From: Flavitalea plasmicola
GTDB lineage: Bacteria > Bacteroidota > Bacteroidia > Chitinophagales > Chitinophagaceae
Assembly (NCBI RefSeq): GCF_030546645.1
Contig: NZ_JAUOTO010000002.1
Coordinates: 744,001 to 808,000, forward strand
DNA: 64,000 nucleotides
Direction of reading: 5' to 3'
This document shows, piece after piece, positions 26,001 through 34,538 of this stretch. Positions within the stretch are counted from its first letter, which is position 1, and every line of letters starts with the position of its first letter. Position numbers and translations under genes: made by a program. The notes under the pieces were generated by a model. That model saw nothing but the letters and a program-made list of their open reading frames with translations, did not search any database and was not told the origin of the DNA.

Positions 26001-27126
26001 CATAGGTGCCTGGGATCAGCCCTGTGACCGTGGTGCTGACAGCTGCCGGCGTAGTGATCGTCGACGTATTGGGGCCGGAGACCTGGCTCCAGAGATAGCC
26101 GGTGAGCGTATGGCCGGAACCTGGCGTGGAAGCCGACCCGTTGAGCGTGGAGGAAGTGGTCCCGGCCGCCAGCGTCTGGTTACTACCGGGATTCGACACG
26201 GGCGGCGATGCAGGCGCAGACGCCCCTTTCCGCAGATGCCACATCTGCGTCCAGGCATTTCGCGTAGTGCTCCAGACCCTCGCATTCTCCGGGAACGGCA
26301 GGTTCCAGACGTTGGAGCTATGGGTGCCGCCGGCGATGATCGTATGGTACCACCGGCCCGGCACGCCGTAGGTGGTGTCGGCATGTGCATAAGTATGATA
26401 TCCAATGGCATTGTATCCCGGGTCCTGGTCGCCGATGACGTAAAGGACGGCAAGCCCCCTGCGCAGGTTGGTATCCAGCGCCGCGGCCATGCCGGCATTC
26501 GAGATCGCATTGTCGTATCCGCCGTTGGCCATGGGCATGATGCCGGTGATGCGTTTGGCCAGGACCGTATCGGGCTGAGGAGGAGTGGGGACATTGTTGC
26601 CCATCACCACGGACCAGGTGCCGGAGCCGCCCGCGGAAAGCCCGCCCACGAAAACACAGGAAGTATCTACCCGGTAGTTGGCGTAAAGATAGGGGATCGT
26701 ATACTGCAGCTGCGGGTAGGAGTAAGATCCGCCGCAGGAAGCGCAGTGCGGGCTGACTACAATGAATTTCACCGTGTCGCCCGTCACGGAGTCTATGCCA
26801 TAGGGTTTTAAGCCATTGGCAATGAGATAAGGCAGGGACGTGTTGTTGACCTCGGTGATGTCGTTGCTGGCGCCTTCTCCGGCGCCGTGCAGGAATACGT
26901 ACAATGGGTACCGTTTGTTGGCATTGGCCGGCAGGTTGTAATCATCCGGGTAATAGATCAGTGCCTGCGCCTGTGCATATCCGGGAGGCGCCACGGCGAC
27001 GGGAATGACGGTCTGATGGCCTATCACCGTGCCATTGGGCTGGGTGAATTGAGCATGTACGTTGCCGGTAATCCCCAGCACGTACGTGAACAGCAGGAAT
27101 AAGACAGGTAAAAGTGCTTTTTTCAT
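23032..27126 (-). CDS. Large T9SS-secreted protein with duplicated esterase-PKD unit and RCC1-like region
   Basis: The 1364-residue product has a signal peptide to about 25. Residues 30-404 and 405 to about 770 are two near-identical units, each an alpha/beta-hydrolase esterase-like domain followed by a PKD/Ig-like domain. The hydrolase has FLHGAGEG, nucleophile elbow GGLSAGGS and a GDQDPG acid loop. The PKD-like part has NQTLAAGTT and VSGPNTSTI. Residues of about 790-1140 contain repeated WYWGG, YIWGKG, YAWGAE and YGLGDN motifs of an RCC1-type beta-propeller. Another PKD domain follows. The last 75 residues (SLYPNPVAGDQQ to the end) are a type A T9SS C-terminal domain. It is probably a surface-attached or released polysaccharide or ester hydrolase. 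Confidence 0.9.
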   Translation of the reverse strand: MKKALLPVLFLLFTYVLGITGNVHAQFTQPNGTVIGHQTVIPVAVAPPGYAQAQALIYYPDDYNLPANANKRYPLYVFLHGAGEGASNDITEVNNTSLPYLIANGLKPYGIDSVTGDTVKFIVVSPHCASCGGSYSYPQLQYTIPYLYANYRVDTSCVFVGGLSAGGSGTWSVVMGNNVPTPPQPDTVLAKRITGIMPMANGGYDNAISNAGMAAALDTNLRRGLAVLYVIGDQDPGYNAIGYHTYAHADTTYGVPGRWYHTIIAGGTHSSNVWNLPFPENARVWSTTRNAWTQMWHLRKGASAPASPPVSNPGSNQTLAAGTTSSTLNGSASTPGSGHTLTGYLWSQVSGPNTSTITTPAAVSTTVTGLIPGTYVFSLKVTDNIGQTNTASVQVTVNASAGPLPNGTVVGNQTVIPIAVAPPGYAQAQALIYYPDDYNLPANASKRYPLYVFLHGAGEGASSDITEVTRTSLPELIAHGLKPYAIDSATGDTVKFIVVSPHCASCGGSYSYPQLQYTIPYLYANYRVDTSCVFVGGLSAGGSATWSVVMGNNVPTPPQPDTVLGKRITGIMPMANGGYDNAISNAGMAAALDTNLRRGLAVLYIIGDQDPGFNAIGYHTYAHADTTFGIPGRWNHKIIAGGMHDSLIWNAPFPLNARVWSTTQNAWTQMWNLRKGPPVSRPGNNQTLAAGTTSTTLNGSASTAGIGHSLAGYLWSQVSGPNTSTISTPATTSTTVTGLIAGTYVFSLKVTDNSSQTNTATVQVTVNAPVVPAGNTVRKVACTEYKAAYMYTDSSVRSFVYNTVSGHVEFMPFTFGGRKAVDVSCGFNQISILDDQSYVWVSDPGTYTCTRVNTDATGAAFTGNVSLYGYFYTYLSIRNDGSIWYWGGDDYHFYSSSGTTITAPKKLHTPPGVQFTRIATGNALMALTTTGDVYIWGKGDSNYVKMILPRPASDIAASHLGYFIAVVPDNIAVSTMGYPYAWGAENGHYLAASAANYTAPVACKSLWGMTVPIREISANESAIHYIDSLGNLYGLGDNVQGEIGNGQEKVNHTELYATPYAWDWGKNEMLTSAPVQVMPGTKFKKLFTGNSFVYYHYATDDKDSLYFWGRNKSFVGGDGVANGQEGTWPNALDVLKPSMRTPLAISPTMTTYYNFTPYTLTTPAQQSISSGSATLTATATASLLSASGKPNYGYTITKYQWTQVSGPSGATIANPNQLTTAVTGLTNGTYIFNIQTTDNNTATISARDTIVVTGTGGSALRKPATGAASPIDAGDSPQRSISLYPNPVAGDQQLAVEGRGWKTGEVKFLIYDLSGKVVKTLMLNSPFTGFRQTLPVSGLAKGVYLLSVEQQDGQKPKLMRFIVK
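24822..27039 (-). repeat. Tandem in-gene duplication, 1125-bp period
   Basis: The segment encoding PNGTV-x-G-x-QTVIP occurs at 27039 and again exactly 1125 bp on (375 codons), and the two units stay in register through the esterase and PKD domains. The second copy lacks six codons (the Ala/Pro-rich linker after the esterase domain). The DNA match is high over long stretches, for example around 25560-25620 versus 26690-26750, which points to recent duplication or ongoing gene conversion. Confidence 0.88.
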
Positions 27127-27381
27127 CTGGACATAGTTTACAAGGTTAAAAATAGGAGTCCTTCGGGCTGGCCTGGTCGGGCGCAGTCCGGCACTATCAT
27201 CAGCGCCTTAACGTATTCAGGTATGCAGGTTGAATAAAATGGACGGGTAAGGAAGCGGGGTTGACACGGGTAGGGTTCAATTAATGCGTCAAAGGAAGAG
27301 AAATATTCCGGGGCGTCCGGTGAGAGTTTACGGGCGTGCAGGTCCAGCCTGAGAGGTGTGTTAATCTGGCAATGGGCGTGT
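27127..27381. other. Gene-free stretch upstream of the T9SS gene
   Basis: I see no convincing gene here. An open frame at 27138-27386 on the minus strand lacks protein-like composition. The stretch should contain the promoter of the T9SS protein gene, but I see no clear -7/-33 pair. Confidence 0.4.
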
Positions 27382-27416
27382 AACACAAAGCCCGGCGATT
27401 TGCCGGGCTTTGTGTT
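27382..27416. terminator. Strong 15-bp-stem terminator
   Basis: AACACAAAGCCCGGC pairs exactly with GCCGGGCTTTGTGTT around GATTT. It begins 5 bp beyond the metalloprotease stop codon. T-rich sequence follows on the plus strand. Confidence 0.8.
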
Positions 27417-27420
27417 GTTT

Positions 27421-29946
27421 TTATCCTTTGGGATTCAATGCGAGCTTGATCCGCTCTGCAAGGTCCTTGAGATGATAGCGGCTGATCTTATCGGTAGTCG
27501 CCGGTATGGCGTTCAGCAACCTTGCTCTCAGCTCTTCCAGCTCACCTTTGCCTATGGAGGTGAGGTCGGTATTCTTCGTATTGACCCCAAATGTGAGGGT
27601 GAAGCCCGGAGCGATGTTCATAGATTGCGGCGGTGCGGGATTGGCCAGTGCGATCAGGGCTTCCACATAGGCCTTCTGCAGGTTCCTGCGATAAGGGTCG
27701 ATGGCACCGTGTGTGCTGAGCTCTTTCCAGATCTCTTTCCTTACGTCGGCCAGCAGCTCGTCCACCGTATAGACCTTAGCATCCCCGAAACGACCGGCCG
27801 CCAGCAGGAGATTGTTCAGTCTCGAATTGGACAGGAGGCTACCCAGCACGCTTGTCTGCATGGAGCCTACTGGGTCGCCGCCGGCGGGGTTGCTTATCTT
27901 ATTGAGAATGCCCTTATCCAGGAGCCATTGCGGCGTTTGAAATACCTGCTTGTTCAAAAATGCCACTGCTTCCTGCTGCCTTGCCTTTGGCGCCGGCGCA
28001 TACACGTCTCCCGGCTCTTCCACACTATGGAAATTCTCGTAGACGCCGCCCACATTGCGCAATACATGTCCTACATAGCGGTTAAACTGGCCGACCACCT
28101 GCCGGTACATATCGGAGAGGTTCTCATATTTATCGGCCTCTTCGCGAGTCCATTCCGGTAGGTTAGGCAGGATCCGCTGCAGGTTCTTTATGCCATATTC
28201 ACCTGCTTTCATGTTATTGTCGCCCAGGTCTTCCGTCTGTGCCCTGGAGTCGAGGCTATATCCTTCTCCGCCGAACCACAGGCGGGGGTTGGACCGCAGG
28301 CTGTCGATGATCCATTTATTGACGATCTTCTCATCCTCCTTTTCATCTTTCGCGCCCGACCAGGAATAACCCCATTTGATCGCCCACCTGTCGTATTCGC
28401 CGATGCGGGGGAACAGATCCGCTTCCGGGATATTATCCTGCGGCTGTGCCACATAATTAAAGCGCGCATAGTCCATGATGGAAGGCGTATGTCCGTGTTC
28501 GTCCAGCCAGGCTTTATCCCTGAGCTTTTCCACGGGCACGGTGCTGCTGCTGCCCATGTTGTGCCGCAATCCCAGCGTATGTCCTACTTCGTGAGAAGAG
28601 ACAAAACGGATCAGCTGACCCATCAGGCTATCGTCCAGCCTGACCTTCCGGGCCCGGGGGTCCACCGCCGCCGTCTGGATCATATACCAGTCATGGAGCA
28701 GCTCCATGATATTATGGTACCAGCCGATGTGGCTTTCGATGATCTCCCCGCTGCGGGGATCATGGACGTTGGGACCATAGGCATTCTCTATATCGGACGC
28801 GAAATATCGCAGCACGGAATAGCGGGCGTCCTCCAGGCTCATGGTGCTGTCATGCTCCGGCCATTCCCTGGCCTCGATGGCATGCCTGAACCCGGCTTTT
28901 TCGAACGCCTTCTGCCAGTCATTCACGCCGGCTATCAGGTAGGACACCCATTTTCTGGGCGTGGCCGGATCGATGTAATAGATGATCGGCTTTTTAGGTT
29001 CGACCAGTTCACCCCGCTGCCATTTCTCCATGTCCTCAGGCTTCGGCTCCAGTCTCCAGCGGACGATGAATTCCTGGTTCTCTACCTTCTGCTGATCGTC
29101 TGTATAGACAGTATAGTCGTCGGCAAAATAGCCTACGCGTCTGTCGAACAGCCTTTTCTTCATGGGCGTGGACGGCAATAAGATAAAAGAGGTGTTGAGC
29201 TCCAGCGTGGAAGCGCCGGCAGCATCGGTAGGCGAATTAAAGCTGAAGCCTAAAGGGTTGGAGGGGCCGCCGCCAACCATAAAAGTCTTTACGGTCCTTA
29301 CCTCTGTATTGATGGGAAAGGTGCTGATGTGGTCTATATAGCTGCGGTCACCGGCGAGTCCTCCCAGCTTCATCCTGCCCTTTACGCTTTGGGGAATGCT
29401 TACAACGAGATTGTCACCCTTGAAGAAGTCCGTGACATCGATGATGGTACTGGTCGTATCCTTGCCAAAAGCCTTTATATCGAAGGATGCGGCAATGGGG
29501 TTAACGTTAGAGTTGGTGACGGCTTTGTAGATCTTATTGGTGGAATCGGCCATGTTTACCAGGATCACCACCCGCAGGAATAAGGTATTGTTGGGGCCTT
29601 TTTCCCATTGCAGCACCTGCTGGTTGGCCATCTCACCGCCATAAACGCCTCCCCCTGCCGTTTTGCTAAACCGGGTAATAGCCATGACCTGCTTTTTCAG
29701 CAGGGAATCCGGGATCTCGAAATACCATTTTTCCTCTACTTTATGTACGGTGAACAGTCCCGTCGTAGTGACAGCTTTGTCTGTGATGACGTCTTTATAA
29801 GCTTTGGGACCTTGCTTGGGAGGCGCTACCACCGGAGGCTTGGGTTTGGATGTGTCCGTTCCCGGCGGGATCACGGTCTTACGTTGTGCGAATGCAGAAA
29901 ATACGGTCACTGCGGCCATTGCAGTCAAAATGATCGGTCGCTTCAT
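27421..29946 (-). CDS. Exported zinc-dependent metalloprotease (DUF5117-like)
   Basis: The 841-residue product begins with a signal peptide (to about 20, AFAQ-RK). A Pro/Lys-rich stretch precedes a DUF5118/DUF5117-like region (about 50-420). The metzincin-type zinc site HEVGHTLGLRH has ligands His452, His456 and His462, and the Met-turn segment SIMDYARF lies about 25 residues on. This matches the Bacteroidota family annotated as zinc-dependent metalloprotease with a DUF4953-like C-terminal half. No T9SS sorting domain is present, so a periplasmic location is likely. Substrate is unknown. Confidence 0.92.
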   Translation of the reverse strand: MKRPIILTAMAAVTVFSAFAQRKTVIPPGTDTSKPKPPVVAPPKQGPKAYKDVITDKAVTTTGLFTVHKVEEKWYFEIPDSLLKKQVMAITRFSKTAGGGVYGGEMANQQVLQWEKGPNNTLFLRVVILVNMADSTNKIYKAVTNSNVNPIAASFDIKAFGKDTTSTIIDVTDFFKGDNLVVSIPQSVKGRMKLGGLAGDRSYIDHISTFPINTEVRTVKTFMVGGGPSNPLGFSFNSPTDAAGASTLELNTSFILLPSTPMKKRLFDRRVGYFADDYTVYTDDQQKVENQEFIVRWRLEPKPEDMEKWQRGELVEPKKPIIYYIDPATPRKWVSYLIAGVNDWQKAFEKAGFRHAIEAREWPEHDSTMSLEDARYSVLRYFASDIENAYGPNVHDPRSGEIIESHIGWYHNIMELLHDWYMIQTAAVDPRARKVRLDDSLMGQLIRFVSSHEVGHTLGLRHNMGSSSTVPVEKLRDKAWLDEHGHTPSIMDYARFNYVAQPQDNIPEADLFPRIGEYDRWAIKWGYSWSGAKDEKEDEKIVNKWIIDSLRSNPRLWFGGEGYSLDSRAQTEDLGDNNMKAGEYGIKNLQRILPNLPEWTREEADKYENLSDMYRQVVGQFNRYVGHVLRNVGGVYENFHSVEEPGDVYAPAPKARQQEAVAFLNKQVFQTPQWLLDKGILNKISNPAGGDPVGSMQTSVLGSLLSNSRLNNLLLAAGRFGDAKVYTVDELLADVRKEIWKELSTHGAIDPYRRNLQKAYVEALIALANPAPPQSMNIAPGFTLTFGVNTKNTDLTSIGKGELEELRARLLNAIPATTDKISRYHLKDLAERIKLALNPKG

Positions 29947-29981
29947 GTAATTGATTGAGGGGGTGTTGAATGTTTTAATAG

Positions 29982-29995
29982 AATTGAATTCAATT
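29982..29995. promoter_or_regulatory. 14-bp perfect palindrome in a divergent intergenic region
   Basis: AATTGAATTCAATT is its own reverse complement and lies 36 bp upstream of the metalloprotease and 66 bp upstream of the hypothetical gene on the other strand. It may be a dimeric regulator site. AT-rich palindromes can also arise by chance. Confidence 0.35.
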
Positions 29996-30060
29996 GCGGC
30001 CGGAAAATACGATTTTGTCGCAACTTTCGTTTACCATCGATAAAATAACCCCGCCCTCCC

Positions 30061-30690
30061 ATGCGACCTGTTTATACGCTTTCGCTCTTCCTGGCGACAT
30101 TTGCCGTGACGGCTGGCCATGGTCAGAAAAAAGCCCCCGATGAGGAGGTACATGCCGGCCTTATTTCCGGCAAAAAAAGATCCATGATCGCCTATGCGGG
30201 GAAGGATCATTCTTTTACGATGGACGTCAGCAAAAATGCTAAAAATTCCGATCTTCCCGGGTTTATCACTGTCGACGGCCAGATCGTACAGGCTACCCTG
30301 GTACCTTCGCAGCCCGCTGTTGATGCACGACAGCTGACGACTGCGCAGGAGAAGGAAGTGTTGACAAAATACATGAATTATGAGTTGGGATATTACAAGA
30401 AAAAGTTAAAACAAAATTATAGCCAGCTGCAGACGGAGTGGATCACTGTGAAGGACAGGATCTTTCTTGTGTGGTATTTCGACATGCCGAAGGATTACAG
30501 GCTGGTGAGCAGGCAGCTGTATTTTTCGACATTGTTTGGCGGGGAGGTGCTGGACCTGAATGCACCGGTGTTTAAAACGGAACAGTTCTCGAAGGCGAGA
30601 GGAGTGCTGACGAGGTTGGTGAATTCGCTGAAGACGTATGAGAAGTTGCTGGATGTGGAGGGATTGAAGAAGGAGCTGAATAAGGGGTAG
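30061..30690 (+). CDS. Hypothetical exported protein
   Basis: The 209-residue product has a signal peptide ending near VTAGHGQ (about 22). The mature part starts with charged KKAPDEEVHAG, has a central helix with QEKEVLTKYMNYELGYYKKKL (about 97-116) and WITVKDRIFLVWYFDMPKD (about 127-145), and ends in a Lys-rich helix. I do not recognise a family. The gene is divergent from the metalloprotease and 35 bp upstream of the serine hydrolase, so it may be co-transcribed with the latter. Confidence 0.7.
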   Translation: MRPVYTLSLFLATFAVTAGHGQKKAPDEEVHAGLISGKKRSMIAYAGKDHSFTMDVSKNAKNSDLPGFITVDGQIVQATLVPSQPAVDARQLTTAQEKEVLTKYMNYELGYYKKKLKQNYSQLQTEWITVKDRIFLVWYFDMPKDYRLVSRQLYFSTLFGGEVLDLNAPVFKTEQFSKARGVLTRLVNSLKTYEKLLDVEGLKKELNKG

Positions 30691-30725
30691 TTATTGGTTA
30701 AACAAATCCTTTGTATCTTAAACAA

Positions 30726-31931
30726 ATGAAATCCTTGCTAACTTTCATTTGCCTGATATTTATTTTTTCCTTAGGCTCGCAAGCGCAATCCAAAAAATCC
30801 CCGCCGGATTATTTTCCCCCTCCCAACGAATGGCAGCACCGCGCGCCTTCTTCCCTGGGACTGGACTCCACTCAACTTGCCGAAGCGATCCGCTTCGCAA
30901 AAGACAACGAGGCCAGGATGCCCCGCGACCAGGAGCTGGCGCAGGCAGAGACGTTTGGCCGGGAGCCGCATGATGAAGGCGTGGGCCCCTTCGCGGACCG
31001 GGGCGATCCCACGGGCGTCATCATTTATAAAGGATATATCGTCGCCGAGTGGGGAGAGCCTCTTCGCGCGGACATGACCAACAGCGTTACCAAGAGTTTT
31101 TTATCCGTCGTCGTGGGACTTGCCGTGGACCAGGGACTCATCCGTAAGGTGACCGATACGGTAAGCTATTATGTTCCGCCCATAGAGGTGTACAATCCTC
31201 TGAATGTGGAAAGTTCCAGGCTGATCTATCCTTTCGAAACCCCGCATAACAAAGTCCTCAGCTGGGAGGTGATGCTCCGTCAGACCAGTGACTGGGAAGG
31301 GGTGCTATGGGGCAAGCCCGACTGGGGCGACAGACCGGGGAGCAAGCCGGAGGAATGGGTGGGGCGTCAGCGCAATGCGCCGGGCTCCGTCTGGAAATAC
31401 AATGATGTACGCGTCAACGCCCTGGCGCTGGCTGCCACTTGTGTGTGGCGCAAGCCGCTGCCCCAGGTGCTGAAAAGCTATATCATGGACCCCATCGGGG
31501 CATCCTCCACCTGGAGATGGAATGGCTATCGCAATGCATGGATCGTGGTGGATGGGCAGCCTGTGCAATCCGTCAGCGGCGGCGGCCATTGGGGAGGCGG
31601 TATGTTCATCAATGCTTATGACATGGGGCGCTTTGGATTGCTTACCCTTCACAGGGGTAGTTGGAATGGCCGCCAGCTGATCTCAGAACAATGGGTGAGA
31701 CAATCGCTGACGCCTACCGGCGCGAATCCCACCTATGGATATATGAACTGGTTTGTCAACACCGATCATAAAATGCTGCCCAGCGCACCAGCGACGGCCT
31801 TTGTCCACATCGGCAACGGGACTAACTTTATTTATGTAGATCCTGTCCATGACCTGGTAGCTGTCGTGCGGTGGATCGAAAACGCTTCCATGGACGGGAT
31901 GGTAAAAAGAATTCTGGCGGCTGTTCCTTAA
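30726..31931 (+). CDS. Class C beta-lactamase-like serine hydrolase
   Basis: The 401-residue product starts at ATG 30726 and has a signal peptide (LGSQAQ-SKK, about 19). The S-x-x-K motif is SVTK in NSVTKSFLSVVVG (about 120). The second motif is YND in WKYNDVRVNA instead of the classical Y-S/A-N. The KTG-like position is HIGNG near the C-terminus. The family includes esterases, peptidases and other hydrolases; true beta-lactamase activity should not be assumed. There is no lipobox. Confidence 0.88.
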   Translation: MKSLLTFICLIFIFSLGSQAQSKKSPPDYFPPPNEWQHRAPSSLGLDSTQLAEAIRFAKDNEARMPRDQELAQAETFGREPHDEGVGPFADRGDPTGVIIYKGYIVAEWGEPLRADMTNSVTKSFLSVVVGLAVDQGLIRKVTDTVSYYVPPIEVYNPLNVESSRLIYPFETPHNKVLSWEVMLRQTSDWEGVLWGKPDWGDRPGSKPEEWVGRQRNAPGSVWKYNDVRVNALALAATCVWRKPLPQVLKSYIMDPIGASSTWRWNGYRNAWIVVDGQPVQSVSGGGHWGGGMFINAYDMGRFGLLTLHRGSWNGRQLISEQWVRQSLTPTGANPTYGYMNWFVNTDHKMLPSAPATAFVHIGNGTNFIYVDPVHDLVAVVRWIENASMDGMVKRILAAVP

Positions 31932-31986
31932 ATATTTTTATCTTTAATAATAGGTTCCGCTGGTAGCGCTTAAAAACTTCAGCCAT

Positions 31987-32706
31987 ATGGAAGAATACAA
32001 TGTACAGCGTAAACTGAGAACTTATTCTGTAAATATTCGATTACTCCAGCAGATTGAAGAACATATAATTGATAAAATGCCGGGAATCATGCCGACCTCA
32101 CCGGGAGAAAGCCATTTGGAAGGACATACCACGCTTTTGGTGTCTGATCCTTCAGGCACCGAGCAATTCACCCCGATGAGCAAATACACGCAGCCACGTT
32201 TTGATAGTGATGTTGAAAAAGTAGCACTCGAATGCAGTTATTGGGTCGGGCAAAACGTGTCTGAACGCCAGGCACTTCTATTAGCCCTCAGGTTCAGCAG
32301 CGACAGCGGGGATACGGATCTCTCCATCACGCTGAGGACGCATGCCGCCAAAGAAAAAGCTATGGACCTTGAACAAAGCGTGCTGCAAAAGCTGGAGGAA
32401 AACAAGACCATCAACTGGATCGCCTACCCCAATGATTTTATTCCTACACTGATATTCGTCACTGGTTTCCTTTCATTTCTATTTGCATTAATGGTTGCCA
32501 ATCCAATATTGAAAACCATTTGCATCCTCGTGTTCGCAACTGCTATCTATCTCGTCATGCATCGTTTTATGAAAGGATATTGCAGCTTTGATTCCGTTCG
32601 TCAACGGCGGCTGGATGCAATTTTTAAATGGATCGTCTTTGCTATCATTGGTTTTATAGTACTGTCCATGTTCACCCCCCTCAGAAAAATATGGTGGGGT
32701 TTTTGA
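31987..32706 (+). CDS. Hypothetical membrane protein
   Basis: The 239-residue product has a soluble N-terminal part (1-140) and three hydrophobic segments near 148-168, 172-190 and 218-235. The soluble part includes HLEGHTTLLVSD and a helix rich in Glu and Lys. I do not recognise a family. Its stop codon touches the start of the GNAT gene (TGA then ATG with no gap), which suggests coupled translation. Confidence 0.7.
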   Translation: MEEYNVQRKLRTYSVNIRLLQQIEEHIIDKMPGIMPTSPGESHLEGHTTLLVSDPSGTEQFTPMSKYTQPRFDSDVEKVALECSYWVGQNVSERQALLLALRFSSDSGDTDLSITLRTHAAKEKAMDLEQSVLQKLEENKTINWIAYPNDFIPTLIFVTGFLSFLFALMVANPILKTICILVFATAIYLVMHRFMKGYCSFDSVRQRRLDAIFKWIVFAIIGFIVLSMFTPLRKIWWGF

Positions 32707-33324
32707 ATGGACCTTGCCAAAACATATCGTATCGAGACTGAAAGGCTGGTGCTGCGATGCTATGAGCCCGGCGATGCGTCCAGACTTCATGAAGCCATCA
32801 TCCGCAGCCTGGATCATCTTCGTCCGTGGCTGCCCTGGGTACAACACGAACCCAAGGATCCTGAAGCGCGGATCGACCTTATCCGCATGTTCCGGGGACA
32901 GTTCGACCTGGGAATGGACTACGCATTCGGGATCTTCGACAAGATGGAAACAACGCTCATCGGCAGCACAGGTCTGCACACCCGCATCGGAAAGAATGCC
33001 CGGGAGATCGGCTATTGGATAGGCGTCGACCATGTCGGCAAGGGCTATGCCACAGAAGCCGTGAGCGCGCTGGTCAGGATCGCCTTTGGCATCGAAGGAC
33101 TGTCGCGGATCGAGATCCGCTGTGCGCCGGACAATATCAGGAGCCGGCATGTTCCGGAAAAGCTGGGCTTTCAGATGGAGGGTGTCATAAAGAGGACGTT
33201 GTCTGACGATATTGTCGACACCATGGTCTGGGCAATGACAAAAAAAGACTATGAATCCAATCCTATCCGCCAATTGCGGATAAAGACATTCGATCTAGCG
33301 GGCAGGGCCCTCTTTCTCCCCTAG
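32707..33324 (+). CDS. RimJ/RimL-type GNAT N-acetyltransferase
   Basis: The 205-residue product has the GNAT_3 pattern: an N-terminal IETERLVLRCYEPGDASRLH, LRPWLPWVQ, the acetyl-CoA segment IGYWIGVDHVGKGYATEA (about 100-117), and the final VPEKLGFQMEG. It would acetylate an N-terminal or small-molecule amine in the cytoplasm; the substrate is unknown. The 3' end overlaps the convergent GH88 gene by 30 bp. Confidence 0.92.
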   Translation: MDLAKTYRIETERLVLRCYEPGDASRLHEAIIRSLDHLRPWLPWVQHEPKDPEARIDLIRMFRGQFDLGMDYAFGIFDKMETTLIGSTGLHTRIGKNAREIGYWIGVDHVGKGYATEAVSALVRIAFGIEGLSRIEIRCAPDNIRSRHVPEKLGFQMEGVIKRTLSDDIVDTMVWAMTKKDYESNPIRQLRIKTFDLAGRALFLP

Positions 33325-34515
33325 TTGCTTATACCGCAGCATGGCTTCCACAAAATAATAGTCGGCATAGGTTAGCGGCACATCCACTTCAGACTTTCCG
33401 GGGAGATGCCCCACGCTGTGCTTTAAAATAAATCCGCCATTGGAACCCACCACGGCCTTATAATTATTGGAAGACAGGGAGACGATGATCTGTTCCGCCA
33501 CGTCCAGGTATTCCCTACCCTTTTCCGGGGCGACATCCCTGCTCAGCTCTATCAGTGCGGAGGCCATGATGGCTCCGGCCGAAGCGTCCCGTAAAGCCCG
33601 CTGGCCTTCCGGAGCGTTGTAGTCCCATACGGGGATCTTGTCTGCCGGCAGGTTGGGGTTGGTCAGGATAAAATGAGCGATATGTTCTGCCTGCTCCAGA
33701 TAGCGGGGGTCATGGGTGCTGCGATACATCACGGTGTAACCATACAGGCCCCAGGCTTGTCCCCGCGCCCAGGCTGAAGAGTCGGAGAATCCCTGCGCCG
33801 TCTGACGGGCCAGCACGGCGCCGGTGGCCGTGTCGTAATCCACGACATGGAAGCTGCTGTAGTCGGGTCTGAAATGGTTCTTCATCGTCGTGTTGGCATG
33901 TGTCACAGCGATCTTGTAGAAGGAAGAGTCGCCGCTGACATGCGTCGCCCAGAACAGGAGCTCCAGGTTCATCATATTATCGATGATGACAGGGTATTTC
34001 CACTTCCCGTTATCCCAGCTGCGGATAACGCCTGCTTTCGCATTAAAGCGTGTGGAGAGCGAGCGGGCGCTGTTCAGCAGGATACTGTCATAGTCTCTGG
34101 TATTTAGTATGCTACGGGCATTCCCAAAGCTGCAATACATCATGAAGCCCAGGTCATGCGTGCCTTTGTTGAACTGTTCTTTTTCCAGGAGACTGAGCCT
34201 GCGCGTGGCTTCATGCAGCAGGGAAGTATCGCGGGTAAAACCGTACAGGTACAGCAGTGTTCCCGGATAGAAACCGCTGGTCCACCATTCCGAGTTGCTG
34301 GTCTCCAGCTTATCCGCGCCTGCATAATAGGTTTTGGGCAGACGGTCGGCCGGAACCTTTCCCATCAGCACTTTATATTGGTTGGCAGCTTGCCGGAGAC
34401 TGCCATCGATGAGACGGATCAGGGGCTGCTTGGGTTGAAGGCGAACAGGCTTTTGCGCGATGCCGGGTAAGAAAGAACAGGCGATGATCAAGATAAGGAA
34501 AGGGATTCTAATCAT
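33295..34515 (-). CDS. Exported GH88 unsaturated glucuronyl hydrolase
   Basis: The 406-residue product has a signal peptide (MIRIPFLILIIACSF to GIAQ). It then shows the alpha/alpha-barrel pattern of GH88: SEWWTSGFYPGTLLYLY (about 75-91), YPVIIDNMMNLELLFWA with the catalytic-type Asp (about 173-189), ARGQAWGLYGYTVMY (about 255) and DYNAPEG. Such enzymes remove unsaturated uronic acids from oligosaccharides made by polysaccharide lyases. The neighbouring DUF2264 gene is 23 bp upstream on the same strand, so the two act together as a small uronic-acid glycan unit without SusC/SusD. Confidence 0.93.
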   Translation of the reverse strand: MIRIPFLILIIACSFLPGIAQKPVRLQPKQPLIRLIDGSLRQAANQYKVLMGKVPADRLPKTYYAGADKLETSNSEWWTSGFYPGTLLYLYGFTRDTSLLHEATRRLSLLEKEQFNKGTHDLGFMMYCSFGNARSILNTRDYDSILLNSARSLSTRFNAKAGVIRSWDNGKWKYPVIIDNMMNLELLFWATHVSGDSSFYKIAVTHANTTMKNHFRPDYSSFHVVDYDTATGAVLARQTAQGFSDSSAWARGQAWGLYGYTVMYRSTHDPRYLEQAEHIAHFILTNPNLPADKIPVWDYNAPEGQRALRDASAGAIMASALIELSRDVAPEKGREYLDVAEQIIVSLSSNNYKAVVGSNGGFILKHSVGHLPGKSEVDVPLTYADYYFVEAMLRYKQLGEKEGPAR

Positions 34516-34538
34516 AAGGTTGCCATTATTTATTTATG

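Noticed and set aside
25003-26811. A 602-codon open frame antisense to the T9SS protein gene
   Set aside because: It is the complement of a strongly supported gene. Its composition is Arg/Gly/His-rich without domain patterns, and it repeats because the sense gene is duplicated.
30726-31931. Beta-lactam resistance gene
   Set aside because: The second and third motifs (YND, HIG) differ from true class C enzymes; it is better called a general serine hydrolase.
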